64,000 bases of DNA, taken from positions 1,674,001 through 1,738,000 of the forward strand of contig NZ_OZ075067.1 of the NCBI RefSeq assembly GCF_964186585.1, written 5' to 3'. The translations under genes and the position numbers were made by a program. The notes below the pieces were generated by a model. It did not search any database. It was given only the letters and a program-made list of their open reading frames with translations, and was not told the origin of the DNA. The DNA is from Microbacterium sp. MM2322 (lineage in GTDB: Bacteria > Actinomycetota > Actinomycetes > Actinomycetales > Microbacteriaceae). This document shows, one piece after another, positions 31,754 through 43,237 of this stretch (position 1 is the stretch's first letter; the number at the start of each line of letters is the position of its first letter).

Positions 31754-34105
31754 ATGCCAGCCGCACCGCAGGAGGTCCGCATCGCCGGACGTCGTCTTCG
31801 GCTGACGAACCTCGACAAGGTCATGTACCCCGAGACGGGGACGACCAAGGGCGAGGTCATCGACTATCTGACGCGCATCGCACCCGCGATGCTGCCGCAT
31901 CTCGACGGTCGCCCGGTCACCCGCATCCGCTGGCCCGACGGCACCGGCGAGGGCTCCTTCTTCGCGAAGCACCTCGAGGCGGGAGCGCCGTCGTGGGTGG
32001 CGCGGCGTCCGATCGAGCATTCCACGGGCGCGAAGGACTATCCGCTCGTCGACGGGGTCCCCACGCTCGTGTACCTCGCCCAGGTCGCATCGATCGAGCT
32101 GCACGTGCCGCAGTGGAGGTTCGATCCCGACGGTGCGCGGAGCAATCCGGACCGACTCGTCCTCGATCTCGATCCAGGCCCCGGCGCAGGTCTCGCCGAA
32201 TGCGCGGAGGTCGCCCGCTGGGCTCGCGCGATCCTGACGGATCTGGGCATGGATCCGCTGCCGGTCACGAGCGGCAGCAAGGGCATCCACCTCTATGCCC
32301 CGCTCGATGGTTCACGCACGAGCGAGGAGATCAGCGCGTTCACGAAAGAGCTCGCCCGCGCCCTCGAAGCCGACCACCCCGATCTGGTCGTCAGCCAGAT
32401 GTCGAAAGCCGCGAGGCCCGGGAAGGTCTTCCTCGACTGGAGTCAGAACAACGGCAAGAAGACGACGATCGCGCCGTACTCGCTGCGCGGGCGCGAGCGG
32501 CCGACGGTCGCCGCGCCCCGGACGTGGGCAGAACTCGCCGATCCCGATCTCCGTCACCTGCTCTTCGACGAGGTCCTCGCTCGAGTGGCCGCCGAGGGCG
32601 ACCTCTTCGCCCCCCTCGCACCCACGGATGCCGGTCCGCTGCGCTCCTACATCGCCAAACGGTCCGCAGCGAAGACGCCCGAACCGGTGCCGGACTCCCC
32701 CGCAGTCGCTGCCGCCGACGGCGCCTCCCGGTTCGTGATCCAGGAACATCACGCGCGGCGCCTGCATTACGACCTGCGCCTCGAGCGTGACGGCGTTCTC
32801 GTCAGCTGGGCGGTGCCCCGCGGCATCCCGGAATCGCCGTCGACGAACCACCTCGCGGTCATGACCGAACCGCATCCGCTGGAGTACCTCGATTTCGCCG
32901 GCGACATCCCCGCCGGCGAGTACGGCGCCGGCTCGATGTCGATCTGGGACACGGGGACGTTCGAGCTCGAGAAGTGGCGCGACGGCGAGGTGATCTTCAC
33001 CGCGACCGGACGTGACGACGGCCCGCTCGGCTCGGTGCGGCTCGCTCTCATCCGCACGAGCGGTCAGGGCGAGAAGTCGCAGTGGCTGCTGCACCGGATG
33101 AAGACGGATGCCGCGCCTCCGAAAACGCCCCCGGCGCGACCTCCGGCGCCCGCGCCCATGCTCGCGACGAACTCGACCCCTGCCCTCGCTCAGCTCGCGG
33201 CGAAACGCTGGGGTCCGTGGGCGGAGTTCAAGTGGGACGGAGTCCGCGCCCTCGGCATCTGGGACGGGAAGCAGCTGACGCTCCGCGCGCGAAGCGGCAC
33301 CGACATCACCGCGCGCTACCCCGAGCTGACCGCGGATCCGGGCCTCGGCACCGCGCCCTGCGTCATCGACGGTGAGATCGTCGCCCTCGACAAGCGGAAC
33401 CGTCCGAGCTTCCCGCTCCTGCAACATCGCATGCACTTGACGAAGCCTGCCGAGATCGAGCGGGAGGCCGCCCGCATCCCGGTGCAGTATCTGCTGTTCG
33501 ATGTGCTCGAGGTCGACGGGAAGGATGCCGCCCCGCTGCCCCTCGCCCAGCGACGTGAGCTCCTCGAGCGGATCGCCACCGACACGATCGACGCCATCGT
33601 CCTCCCACCCGTCGCGACCGACGTCGAGGATGCCCTCGCCACGGCGGAGGCGCTGGGGCTGGAAGGGCTGGTCGTAAAGGACCCGTCGTCGCCGTATCGC
33701 CGCGGTGAACGCAGCGAACAGTGGCTGAAGGTCAAGCTCACCCTGATGCAGGAGGTGGTGATCGGCGGCATCCGTCCCGGCAAGGGCGGCCGAAGCGGCT
33801 CCATCGGATCTCTGCTGATGGGGATCCCGACGGACGACGGGCTGCACTACGTCGGCCGCGTCGGCTCCGGTTTCAGCGACGCGACTCTCGCGCGGTTGGA
33901 TGCTGCACTCCGCCCGCTCCGCACCGACGAGAGCCCGTTCATCGACATCGGTCGCGTCGAGGTATCCGATGCGCTGTGGGTACGCCCGGAGGTGGTGGGG
34001 GAAGTCGAGTACGCCGAGGCGACGCCGAACGGGACCCTCCGGCACGCGCGCTGGCGTGGGCTCCGGCCCGATACTGCACCGGACGACGTCCACCCGGGCG
34101 ACTGA
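31754..34105 (+). CDS. ligD: ATP-dependent DNA ligase LigD (polymerase, phosphoesterase, ligase)
   Basis: 783 residues with all three NHEJ domains: polymerase/primase (about 1-300, VLDLDPGPGAG metal site, TSGSKGIHLY), 3'-phosphoesterase (about 325-450, FVIQEHHARRLHYDLRLERD, SWAVPRG) and ATP-dependent ligase (about 470-775) with the adenylated lysine K493 in KWDGVRAL, later EGLVVKDP and QWLKVK. It repairs double-strand breaks with Ku. The domain order matches mycobacterial LigD. The open frame extends upstream to 31568, but the -10 box fixes ATG 31754. Confidence 0.96.
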   Translation: MPAAPQEVRIAGRRLRLTNLDKVMYPETGTTKGEVIDYLTRIAPAMLPHLDGRPVTRIRWPDGTGEGSFFAKHLEAGAPSWVARRPIEHSTGAKDYPLVDGVPTLVYLAQVASIELHVPQWRFDPDGARSNPDRLVLDLDPGPGAGLAECAEVARWARAILTDLGMDPLPVTSGSKGIHLYAPLDGSRTSEEISAFTKELARALEADHPDLVVSQMSKAARPGKVFLDWSQNNGKKTTIAPYSLRGRERPTVAAPRTWAELADPDLRHLLFDEVLARVAAEGDLFAPLAPTDAGPLRSYIAKRSAAKTPEPVPDSPAVAAADGASRFVIQEHHARRLHYDLRLERDGVLVSWAVPRGIPESPSTNHLAVMTEPHPLEYLDFAGDIPAGEYGAGSMSIWDTGTFELEKWRDGEVIFTATGRDDGPLGSVRLALIRTSGQGEKSQWLLHRMKTDAAPPKTPPARPPAPAPMLATNSTPALAQLAAKRWGPWAEFKWDGVRALGIWDGKQLTLRARSGTDITARYPELTADPGLGTAPCVIDGEIVALDKRNRPSFPLLQHRMHLTKPAEIEREAARIPVQYLLFDVLEVDGKDAAPLPLAQRRELLERIATDTIDAIVLPPVATDVEDALATAEALGLEGLVVKDPSSPYRRGERSEQWLKVKLTLMQEVVIGGIRPGKGGRSGSIGSLLMGIPTDDGLHYVGRVGSGFSDATLARLDAALRPLRTDESPFIDIGRVEVSDALWVRPEVVGEVEYAEATPNGTLRHARWRGLRPDTAPDDVHPGD

Positions 34106-34111
34106 CGGCGC

Positions 34112-34474
34112 TCACCCGTTCTGAACGAGGGCGAGCTGCGTGCCGTCGGGATCGACGAGGAAAGCCACGCGTCCTCCCCAGGACTCCATCCGGGGCGGAT
34201 GCAGTCGCGGAAAGCCCGACTTCGCCTCGGGGACCCCGGCGTCGGCGATCTGACGGTAGAGCCCGTCCAGATCGTCGATGCGGACGCTGCACATGAAGGA
34301 GCTCTCCCCCGGGTCGAGATCCGGGAACGGGAAGAACTCGAGGTGGAGGTCGCCCCTTCGGAGGATCACCAGCTCGTCGGAGCGGTACGCCGCGGTGAAC
34401 CCGAAGCCGCTGTAGAACCTGACCGTCGCGTCGAGGTCACGAGACGGGAGAGTCGGCACTGCGCGGTCCATCAT
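34112..34474 (-). CDS. VOC-family protein (bleomycin-resistance-like)
   Basis: 120 residues in the betaalphabetabetabeta VOC pattern: AVPTLPSRDLDATVRFYSGF, LHLEFFPFPD, GRVAFLVDPDGTQLALVQNG. The fold includes bleomycin-binding proteins and glyoxalases. A classical resistance role is possible but unproven. It is convergent with ligD, 6 bp between the stops. Confidence 0.88.
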   Translation of the reverse strand: MMDRAVPTLPSRDLDATVRFYSGFGFTAAYRSDELVILRRGDLHLEFFPFPDLDPGESSFMCSVRIDDLDGLYRQIADAGVPEAKSGFPRLHPPRMESWGGRVAFLVDPDGTQLALVQNG

Positions 34475-34480
34475 CGCTTC

Positions 34481-34486
34481 ACGCTA
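34481..34486 (-). promoter_or_regulatory. -10 box (TAGCGT) of leaderless VOC gene
   Basis: TAGCGT on the minus strand ends 6 bases before ATG 34474. It also overlaps the 3' end side of the CDF gene (stop at 34503). Confidence 0.5.
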
Positions 34487-34502
34487 GCCGTACCCGCCCG
34501 CG

Positions 34503-35414
34503 TCATGCGTGGGCGTCGTGCTCGACATGACCTGCCGGCTCGAGCTGGAAGGTGGAATGCTCGACGTCGAAGTGGCGTGCGAGGCACGTCTGCAGCTGCG
34601 AGAGCAGCCCGCCCGCCTGGTCGTCCGCGAACAGCTCCGGCGAAACGACGACGTGGGCAGTGAAGACGGGGGCGCCACGCGTCAGCTGCCACACGTGGAC
34701 ATCGTGGACATCCACCACGCCGTCGGTCCCGAGGATGTGCGCACGGATGTCGGCGACCTTCGTTCCGGCGGGAGCCCGCTCCCCCAGAACGGCGAACACC
34801 TCGCGCAGCAGGGTGATCGCGCGAGGCACGATCAGCACGGCGATGAGCAGCGAGGCCACGGCGTCAGCCGGCATCCAGCCGGTGACCCAGATGACGACGG
34901 CGGCGACGAGGACGACCGCAGAGCCGATCAGGTCGCCCAGCACCTCGAGGTACGCCCCGCGGACGTTGATGCTCGAGCGCTGCGCGGCGCTCAGGAGGTA
35001 CATCGACACCCCGTTGGCGACGAGTCCGATAAGGGCGACGACGAGCATCGGGACGCCCTGAACCTCCGCTTCGCCGGGCGCGACGAGGCGGCCGACCGCT
35101 TCGACGCCGATCCACACGCACAGTGCGATCAGGATCACCGCATTCAGAAGCGCGCCGAGGACCTCGGCACGCTGATACCCGTAGGTCTGGCGTTCGTCGG
35201 CCGGCCGTGCCGCGACCGACGCCGCGATCAGGGCGATGACGAGCCCGGAGCTGTCGGTGAGCATGTGCCCGGCGTCCGCCAAGAGGGCGAGCGACCCGGT
35301 CAGCAGAGCGCCGATCACCTGCACCACGAGCACCGTCGCCGTGATCCCCAGCGAGACGGCGAGGAGGCGACGCGGATGACCGGAGCGGATGCCGGTGGGC
35401 GCGTGGTCGTGCAT
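34503..35414 (-). CDS. Cation diffusion facilitator (zinc-type efflux)
   Basis: 303 residues with six membrane segments and the two metal-site motifs HxxxD: LADAGHMLTDSSGL in helix 2 and LEVLGDLIGS in helix 5 (there ExxxD-like, with D conserved). A His-containing cytoplasmic domain follows (VHDVHVWQLTRG) and a His-rich end (GHVEHDAHA). The N-terminus also carries HDH. This fits a Zn/Co/Cd:proton antiporter of the CzcD group. Confidence 0.92.
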   Translation of the reverse strand: MHDHAPTGIRSGHPRRLLAVSLGITATVLVVQVIGALLTGSLALLADAGHMLTDSSGLVIALIAASVAARPADERQTYGYQRAEVLGALLNAVILIALCVWIGVEAVGRLVAPGEAEVQGVPMLVVALIGLVANGVSMYLLSAAQRSSINVRGAYLEVLGDLIGSAVVLVAAVVIWVTGWMPADAVASLLIAVLIVPRAITLLREVFAVLGERAPAGTKVADIRAHILGTDGVVDVHDVHVWQLTRGAPVFTAHVVVSPELFADDQAGGLLSQLQTCLARHFDVEHSTFQLEPAGHVEHDAHA

Positions 35415-35420
35415 GATTCG

Positions 35421-35426
35421 AGGCTA
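35421..35426 (-). promoter_or_regulatory. -10 box (TAGCCT) of leaderless CDF gene
   Basis: TAGCCT on the minus strand ends 6 bases before ATG 35414. Confidence 0.5.
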
Positions 35427-35497
35427 CGGCGAGCCGAGGGCGAGGACGGCCCGATCCGCGAACTCGGGAATGAGTCCGATTCTCAGAGTCGCCGGGC

Positions 35498-36091
35498 TCA
35501 GAGGGCAGCGAGCAACGGTCCCAGCGACTCGAACGCCCGCGCGCGGTGCGAGGTCGCGTTCTTCTCCGCCGGCGCGAGCTCCGCGGCCGTGCGTCCATCG
35601 GCGTCGTCAGGAAGGAAGACCGGGTCGTAACCGAAGCCGCCCGAGCCGGCGGGTGCCGTCGCGAGACGGCCCGGCCACACACCCTCGACGACGTGCTCGT
35701 CGCCGCCAGGGATGACGAGGGCGATCGTCGACACGAACTGGGCGGTGCGATGCGGGTCGGCGATGTCCGCGAGCTGGTCCAGGAGCAGCTCGTAGTTCGC
35801 GACCCCGTCCTTCTTGTGTCCTGCCCAGTATGCGGAGAACACACCCGGCGAGCCGCCGAGCACGTCCACGCTGATGCCCGAATCGTCGGCCATTGCGGGG
35901 AGCCCCGTGTACCGAGCCGCGGCACGGGCTTTGATCAGCGCATTCTGAGCGAACGTCACGCCGTCCTCGACGGGCTCGGGACCGTCGTAGCCGACGACCT
36001 CGAGGTCGGGCCGGGTCGCGGCCACGATCGCGCCGAACTCCTCGACCTTGTGCGCGTTGTGGGTTGCGAGGACGATGCGGCTCTTCGTCAC
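35498..36091 (-). CDS. rdgB: Non-canonical purine NTP pyrophosphatase (RdgB/HAM1)
   Basis: 197 residues hydrolysing XTP, dITP and ITP to monophosphates. Family motifs: [13 protein letters not shown] (nucleotide contact, S/T-x-N-x-x-K), [31 protein letters not shown] and the C-terminal [10 protein letters not shown]. It overlaps rph by 4 bases in a murI-rph-rdgB operon, an arrangement usual in actinobacteria. Confidence 0.96.
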   Translation of the reverse strand: MTKSRIVLATHNAHKVEEFGAIVAATRPDLEVVGYDGPEPVEDGVTFAQNALIKARAAARYTGLPAMADDSGISVDVLGGSPGVFSAYWAGHKKDGVANYELLLDQLADIADPHRTAQFVSTIALVIPGGDEHVVEGVWPGRLATAPAGSGGFGYDPVFLPDDADGRTAAELAPAEKNATSHRARAFESLGPLLAAL

Positions 36092-36831
36092 GCGCGGTCC
36101 TCAGCGAGCGCGGCGAGCTGCGCCGCGCGAAGGTCGCTGCATCCGTTCACGCCCAGCTCGAGCAGGGCGTCGAGTTCGCGCTTGTCGAACGGCGCACCCT
36201 CGGCGGTGCCCTGCACCTCGACGAACAGACCGCGACCGGTGACGACGACGTTCATGTCGGTTTCGGCGCGAACGTCCTCGACGTAGGCAAGGTCGAGCAT
36301 GGGCTCACCGTCGATGATCCCGACGGAAACGGCGGCGACGGAGTCGTGGAGCGCCTTCGCATTCTTGCCGACGAAGCCCTTCGCCCGTCCCCACTCGATC
36401 GCGTCCGCCAGGGCGACGTACGCGCCGGTGATCGCGGCGGTGCGGGTCCCACCATCGGCCTGCAGCACATCGCAGTCGATGACGATGGTGTTCTCCCCCA
36501 GCGCCTTCATGTCGACGACGGCGCGGAGCGCCCGGCCGATGAGACGCGAGATCTCGTGCGTGCGGCCGCCGACCTTGCCCTTGATCGACTCGCGGTCGTT
36601 GCGCGAGTTCGTCGCGCGCGGCAGCATCGCGTACTCAGCGGTCACCCACCCTTTGCCCTTGCCCGTCAGCCAGCGCGGCACGCCGTTGGTGAAGGATGCC
36701 GTGCACAGCACCTTCGTGCCGCCGAACGAGATCAGGGCCGACCCTTCTGCGTGGGCGCTCCAGCCGCGTTCGATGGTCACGGGGCGCAGCTGGTCGACGG
36801 AACGGCCGTCGGCACGGGTGATCTCGGTCAT
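36088..36831 (-). CDS. rph: Ribonuclease PH
   Basis: 247 residues. Phosphorolytic 3' tRNA trimming enzyme with [18 protein letters not shown], the RNA site [13 protein letters not shown] and phosphate/metal segment [24 protein letters not shown] residues ([18 protein letters not shown]). ATG 36831 overlaps the murI stop (ATGA); the open frame's upstream extension is a shadow of murI. Confidence 0.97.
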   Translation of the reverse strand: MTEITRADGRSVDQLRPVTIERGWSAHAEGSALISFGGTKVLCTASFTNGVPRWLTGKGKGWVTAEYAMLPRATNSRNDRESIKGKVGGRTHEISRLIGRALRAVVDMKALGENTIVIDCDVLQADGGTRTAAITGAYVALADAIEWGRAKGFVGKNAKALHDSVAAVSVGIIDGEPMLDLAYVEDVRAETDMNVVVTGRGLFVEVQGTAEGAPFDKRELDALLELGVNGCSDLRAAQLAALAEDRA

Positions 36832-37655
36832 GAGTTCTCCTTCGGTAGGTCGATCGCGCCGGTCTGGACGAGGCGGACGGCGCGAACGCCGCGCCCCATC
36901 AGCCGGTCGGCGAGTCGCAGGAAGTCGTCGGCGGAATCGCCGGTCGCCTCGTAGACGTGGGTGGGGGTGGTGTCGTGGCCCGCGAGCAGGTCGCGCGAGA
37001 CGAGCTGACGGTAGACGTCCTTCGCCGTCTCGGTGTCGCTCGAGACGAGCGACACGTCGGGGCCCATCACGTAGCTGATGGCCCCCTCGAGGAACGGGTA
37101 GTGCGTGCAGCCGAGGACCACCGTGTCGACCCCTGCGTGGCGCAGAGGCGCGAGGTACTCCTCCGCAACGCGAAGCACATCGGACGTGTCGGTGACACCT
37201 GCCTCGACGAAGTCGACGAAGCGCGGGCACGCCTGGGCGAAGACGCTGAGACGCTCGTTCACGCCGAGCATGTCCTGGTAGACGCCCGATCCGATCGTCC
37301 CCGCCGTTCCGATCACGCCGATACGGCCATTGCGCGTCGTCGAGATCGCGGTGCGAACGGCGGGACCGATGACCTCGACGACGGGGACGTCGTACCGCTC
37401 TCTCGCATCGCGCAGGAGCGCCGCTGACGCGGTGTTGCACGCGATCACGAGCATCTTGACGCCCTGATCGACGAGCGAGTCGAGGACCTCGAGTCCGTAG
37501 CGACGAACGTCCGCTATCGGCTTCGGACCGTACGGGGAATGGGCGGTGTCGCCGATGTAGACGATCGATTCCCGCGGCAACAGCTGAGACACCGCACGGG
37601 CCACGGTGAGCCCACCGACTCCGGAGTCGAAGATCCCGATCGGTGCATCCGTCAC
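36828..37655 (-). CDS. murI: Glutamate racemase
   Basis: 275 residues making D-glutamate for peptidoglycan. Catalytic cysteines lie in ACNTASA (about residue 74) and LGCTHYPFL (about 185); the N-terminus [17 protein letters not shown] is typical. GTG 37655 has TAGGCT at 37664-37669, 8 bases upstream. It is divergent from pncB and first in the operon with rph and rdgB. Confidence 0.97.
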   Translation of the reverse strand: MTDAPIGIFDSGVGGLTVARAVSQLLPRESIVYIGDTAHSPYGPKPIADVRRYGLEVLDSLVDQGVKMLVIACNTASAALLRDARERYDVPVVEVIGPAVRTAISTTRNGRIGVIGTAGTIGSGVYQDMLGVNERLSVFAQACPRFVDFVEAGVTDTSDVLRVAEEYLAPLRHAGVDTVVLGCTHYPFLEGAISYVMGPDVSLVSSDTETAKDVYRQLVSRDLLAGHDTTPTHVYEATGDSADDFLRLADRLMGRGVRAVRLVQTGAIDLPKENS

Positions 37656-37663
37656 GATCGACC

Positions 37664-37669
37664 AGCCTA
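37664..37669 (-). promoter_or_regulatory. Probable -10 box (TAGGCT) of murI
   Basis: TAGGCT on the minus strand ends 8 bases before the GTG at 37655, slightly longer than the spacing seen at other leaderless starts. Confidence 0.4.
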
Positions 37670-37699
37670 GTCTCGCTCCGGGGTCGGTTCTCGCCTGGA

Positions 37700-37705
37700 T
37701 AGAGT
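37700..37705 (+). promoter_or_regulatory. -10 box (TAGAGT) of leaderless pncB
   Basis: TAGAGT ends 6 bases before ATG 37712. Confidence 0.5.
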
Positions 37706-37711
37706 GACGGG

Positions 37712-39040
37712 ATGGGCATGTCCACGGCGCTGCTGACCGATCGTTACGAGCTCACGATGCTGGATGCCGCCTTGCGCGATGGCACCGCGAACCGCCGTTG
37801 CGTGTTCGAACTCTTCGGACGACGTCTGCCCGGTGGGCGCCGGTTCGGTGTCGTCGCCGGAACAGGACGCCTGTTGACGGAGCTCGCGGACTTCCGATTC
37901 GACGAAGCGGAACTCGCGTTCCTCCGAGACAACGCGATCGTGAGCCCCAAGACGGTGAGTTATCTCGAGAACTACCGATTCACCGGCACGATCAGCGGGT
38001 ACCGCGAGGGTGAGCTGTACTTCCCCGGTTCCCCGATCCTGACGGTCGAGGGCTCGTTCGCCGAGGCCGTCATCCTCGAGACCCTCGCCCTCAGCATCCT
38101 CAACCACGACTCTGCCGTCGCGACCGCGGCCGCCCGCATGAGCATCGCCGCCGGTGACCGTCCGCTCGCCGAGATGGGATCGCGTCGGGCCGCGGAGCGA
38201 TCCGCCGTCGCCGCTGCCCGCGCCTCGTACATCGCCGGATTCTCCGCGACCAGCAATCTCGAGGCCGGTCGCACCTGGGGCATCCCGACCATGGGCACCG
38301 CCGCGCACGCCTGGACACTCCTCCACGACTCCGAGGAGGACGCCTTCCGCAGCCAGATCGAGGCCCTCGGCACGTCGACGACCCTCCTCATCGACACCTA
38401 CGACATCCGCCAGGGCGTCGAGACGGCGATCCGCGTCGCCGGCACCGACCTGGGCGGCGTACGCCTGGATTCGGGCGACCTTCCCACCGTCGCAGCCTCC
38501 GTGCGGCAGCAGCTCGATGAGCTCGGCGCAACGAAGACGAAGATCACCGTGACGAGCGATCTCGACGAGTTCGCGATCGCGGCGCTCGCGGCATCCCCCG
38601 TCGACGCCTACGGCGTGGGGACCTCGGTCGTCACCGGGTCGGGGACGCCGACGGCGGGCATGGTCTACAAGCTCGTCGCCCGCCAAGGAGCGGACGGCGG
38701 CTGGGTCTCCGTCGCGAAGGCCTCAACTTCGAAGGCGTCCGTGGGCGGTCGTAAGGCGGCCTTCCGCCGTCGCTCCGACGGAGTCGCGACGGCGGAACTC
38801 ATCGCCATCGCCGATGGCTTCGACGAACTCGACGCCCCGTCCGCGCACCCGGATGCGCGTCCGTTGCAGGCCGTTCTCGTCCACGACGGCGAACCGGATG
38901 CCGCCTACCTCGGCGCCGACGGCGTCGCTGCTGCCCGGGCCCACCACTTGCGGGTGCGTGAGGAGCTGCCGGTGATGGCGCTCGCGCTCAGCCGTGCCGA
39001 CCCGGCGCTGGAGACGATCTACGAGGTCAGTGAGGCGTAG
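37712..39040 (+). CDS. pncB: Nicotinate phosphoribosyltransferase
   Basis: 442 residues, NAD salvage: nicotinate plus PRPP to nicotinate mononucleotide. Motifs: [38 protein letters not shown], the active-site region [20 protein letters not shown], and GVRLDSGDL with later [13 protein letters not shown]. The actinobacterial length is normal. The end overlaps the convergent DUF3039 gene by 22 bp. Confidence 0.95.
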   Translation: MGMSTALLTDRYELTMLDAALRDGTANRRCVFELFGRRLPGGRRFGVVAGTGRLLTELADFRFDEAELAFLRDNAIVSPKTVSYLENYRFTGTISGYREGELYFPGSPILTVEGSFAEAVILETLALSILNHDSAVATAAARMSIAAGDRPLAEMGSRRAAERSAVAAARASYIAGFSATSNLEAGRTWGIPTMGTAAHAWTLLHDSEEDAFRSQIEALGTSTTLLIDTYDIRQGVETAIRVAGTDLGGVRLDSGDLPTVAASVRQQLDELGATKTKITVTSDLDEFAIAALAASPVDAYGVGTSVVTGSGTPTAGMVYKLVARQGADGGWVSVAKASTSKASVGGRKAAFRRRSDGVATAELIAIADGFDELDAPSAHPDARPLQAVLVHDGEPDAAYLGADGVAAARAHHLRVREELPVMALALSRADPALETIYEVSEA

Positions 39041-39285
39041 ATCTCTTTGCAGGTCGGGCAGACGGGGAACTTCTCGGGGTCGCGACCGGGCGTCCACTTC
39101 TTGCCGCAGAGCGCGCGCACCGGTTTGCCGGAGAGGGCAGACTCGAGGATCTTGTCTTTCTTGACGTAGTGCGAGAACCGCTCATGGTCGCCCGGTTCGA
39201 CGGACTCCTCGCGGATGAGCTCCTCGAGCTCACGGTCGAGTGTGGCGAGGCCGCCCTGATCAGGGCTGTCGATCGGCGTGCTCAT
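39019..39285 (-). CDS. DUF3039 protein (88 aa)
   Basis: Small actinobacterial protein with two Cys sites: ALCGKKW and [11 protein letters not shown], a probable zinc-ribbon. The central HYVKKDKILESALSGKPVRA is characteristic of DUF3039. Function unknown. ATG 39285 is chosen on family length and the -10 box 7 bases upstream; the longer frame to 39519 is spurious. Confidence 0.9.
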   Translation of the reverse strand: MSTPIDSPDQGGLATLDRELEELIREESVEPGDHERFSHYVKKDKILESALSGKPVRALCGKKWTPGRDPEKFPVCPTCKEIYASLTS

Positions 39286-39292
39286 TCCCCCG

Positions 39293-39298
39293 AGTGTA
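39293..39298 (-). promoter_or_regulatory. -10 box (TACACT) of leaderless DUF3039 gene
   Basis: TACACT on the minus strand ends 7 bases before ATG 39285. Confidence 0.45.
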
Positions 39299-39325
39299 CT
39301 GCGACCAGGGGCCGCGTGGTCGGGG

Positions 39326-40854
39326 TCAATGTGTTTCGGCGAACTCCATGATGCGTCCGGTCCGCCGGTCGAACAACGCCGCCCCGATGACGACACCGAG
39401 GATGAGGACCGCGGCGCCGACGCCGATACCGGCCCAGAACGATATCCACGCCGCATCCTCGCCGCCGGTGACCGACAGCCACCCCCACCAGAGCGCGGGC
39501 GCCGACAACAGCACCGCACCGAACAGCACGACGGCCTGGGTCATCGACCCGCCCGTGCGCTGCGGCTGCTCGAAGGGGCCCTCACCGGGCTGTGAGACGG
39601 CGTAAGGCGCCGCGATCGAGGAGATCGAACTCAGCCCGAGTCCGCTGGCGAACAGCGAGACGCACACGCCCACCAGAGCGGGCAGCACCAGCCATCGGCC
39701 GTGCAGCCAGATCGATCCCGTGATCGCCAGAGCCAGCAGGGGGATTCCGATCAGCACGACAGGGACGAGCCGCCCGAGCCGGTCCGCGACTCCTCGGACG
39801 CCGGCGGAGATGTGGAGCCAGACACCGGTCGAGTCGTAGGCGAGGTCGTTGTGGACGAGCCACCCGAGGAAAAGGGCGAGAATCGGCGGCGGGATCAGGG
39901 CGACCGTCTGCAACGGCACACCCACCACGAGGAGCGGCGTCACGATCAGGACGGAGGCGATGGGGACGACGATCACATTCGCGAGGTGGCGGGGATCGGA
40001 GAACCAGTACACGATGCTGCGGGCAGCGATCGCTCCGCCGGGCACGCCGGGCATGACGGCGAACCACCCGAGGCCTCGCCGCTCCCGAATCGGGACCGAC
40101 CGCTCGGTCGAGGTCATCATGAGCTGAACGAGGCGCCACCACAGAACTGCCAACACGACGAGCGTTCCCACGGCCACCAGCAGCGAGACGACGAGGCCTC
40201 CGCCGCTGCGCACGGCGATCGAGGATGCCGCGCCCACAGGGGTGACCGCGAGCACTCGCGCCGCCTCGGTGAGCTGAGAGGGAAGGCCGCCGGACCACTC
40301 CAGGGAGAAGGCGAAGGCCGCTACGGGAATGACGACGACACCGGCGGCAGTGACCATGAGGCCGGTCAGCTGCGGCGATCTTCTGTCTCGGAGAACCAGT
40401 GCCGACATCGCCATCGCGCACCGCGCGGCGAGCACGGACGTGACGACGAGCAGAGCAGCTCCCAGGATCGCGAGCCCGAGCGGCGCGCCGTGGCCGGTCC
40501 ACGCGACGGCCAGGGTGGCGGCGATCGCGATGATCACGAGGCCCGGAAGCCCCAGGGGCGACGCTGCCGCAACCGTCCACGCGACCGCGCGGGGTTCCGC
40601 TCCTGTGACCGCGAACCGACGCGGATCGAGCGGGTCGTCCGCGCCCGTGAACAGCGGCACCAGAAAGAACCCGGCGACCAGCAGTGAGCCGCCGACGACG
40701 GTCAGCGTCGCCGCATCCGCGTCGGGCACCCGGTCGAGTCGAACCAGGGCGACGCAGACCGCGGCGACCGCGAGCGCGAGGACCGCGAACGCGGCGAGGC
40801 GTCGCACGAGGACCATGGGACGGGCATTCAGCGCGCCGACCAGGAGCGCGAGCC

Positions 40855-40879
<25 letters not shown>
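39326..40879 (-). CDS. ABC transporter permease (large membrane protein)
   Basis: 517 residues with about 12 hydrophobic segments and few polar loops. It overlaps the end of the ABC ATPase gene by 25 bp and is thus its likely permease. The long hydrophobic type without a recognisable EAA motif resembles ABC-2-like exporters of actinobacteria. Substrate unknown. Confidence 0.8.
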
Positions 40880-42348
<1,469 letters not shown>

Positions 42349-42354
42349 CTGTCA

Positions 42355-42360
42355 AACCTA
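42355..42360 (-). promoter_or_regulatory. -10 box (TAGGTT) of leaderless ABC ATPase gene
   Basis: TAGGTT on the minus strand ends 6 bases before the GTG at 42348. Confidence 0.5.
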
Positions 42361-42531
42361 CCAAGCCCAGATCCCGTCCTCCTGGGTGGTCGTAACCGAC
42401 GGGAGTTATCACGAATCGACAACGGCAGACCTGGATACGGTGTCTTGTCAGGTCCCCCGGCTAGCATTTACCTGGCACGAAGATGTGTCTTTCCGATGAA
42501 CGGACATTGACCACATCGTCAGGAGCACCAC

Positions 42532-43221
42532 GTGACCAAGATTGTCATCCTCGCAGCCGGTATGGGCTCGCGCCTTGGCCGCAGTCTGCCCAAACCGCTG
42601 ACCACGCTGAACGATGGCCGCAGCATCATGGGCCAGCAGCACGACAACATCCACGCTGCTTTCGGGCCGAGCGCCCGCATCACCACCGTTGTCGGCTACC
42701 GCGCCGAGACCATCGTCGAGGCGTTCCCCGACGTCGACTACGTCTACAACGACCGGTACGACCAGACGAACACGTCCAAGAGCCTGCTGCGCGCCCTGAA
42801 GGCGACCGGCAAATCGGGCGTGCTGTGGATGAACGGCGACGTCGTCTTCGATCCCCGCGTGCTCGGGCGTGCCCTCGCCCTCATCGAGGCCGACCAGTCC
42901 TTCGTCACGGTGAACACGTCGAAGGTGAGTGACGAAGAGGTGAAGTACACCGTCGATGGCGACGGCAACATCGCTGAACTGTCCAAGACTGTCGTCGGCG
43001 GGCTCGGCGAGGCGGTGGGCATCAACTACATCTCGCGCGCCGACAAGCCTGCGCTCATCGCTCAGCTCGGTCACGTCGACAACCAGGACTACTTCGAGCG
43101 CGGCCTCGAACTCGCGGTCGCCGAGAACGGTGTGAAACTCCGCCCGCTCGACATCTCCGACCTGTACGCCGTCGAAGTGGACTTCGCGGAAGACCTCGAC
43201 CGGGCGAACCTCTACGTCTGA
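42532..43221 (+). CDS. NTP transferase family sugar/choline-phosphate nucleotidyltransferase
   Basis: 229 residues with the nucleotidyltransferase N-terminus (IVILAAGMGSRLGRSLPKPL), the metal site region LWMNGDVVFDP and a late acidic motif VEVDFAEDL. The family makes nucleotide-activated sugars or alditols (CTP- or UTP-dependent). The nearby glycerophosphotransferases suggest a role in making a cell-wall polymer precursor, but the substrate is not determined. GTG 42532 has AGGAG 6 bases upstream. Confidence 0.88.
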   Translation: MTKIVILAAGMGSRLGRSLPKPLTTLNDGRSIMGQQHDNIHAAFGPSARITTVVGYRAETIVEAFPDVDYVYNDRYDQTNTSKSLLRALKATGKSGVLWMNGDVVFDPRVLGRALALIEADQSFVTVNTSKVSDEEVKYTVDGDGNIAELSKTVVGGLGEAVGINYISRADKPALIAQLGHVDNQDYFERGLELAVAENGVKLRPLDISDLYAVEVDFAEDLDRANLYV

Positions 43222-43237
43222 GTCGAGAGGGGATGCG

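Noticed and set aside
32312-34093. 593-codon minus-strand open frame
   Set aside because: Antisense shadow of ligD, which has full catalytic motifs.
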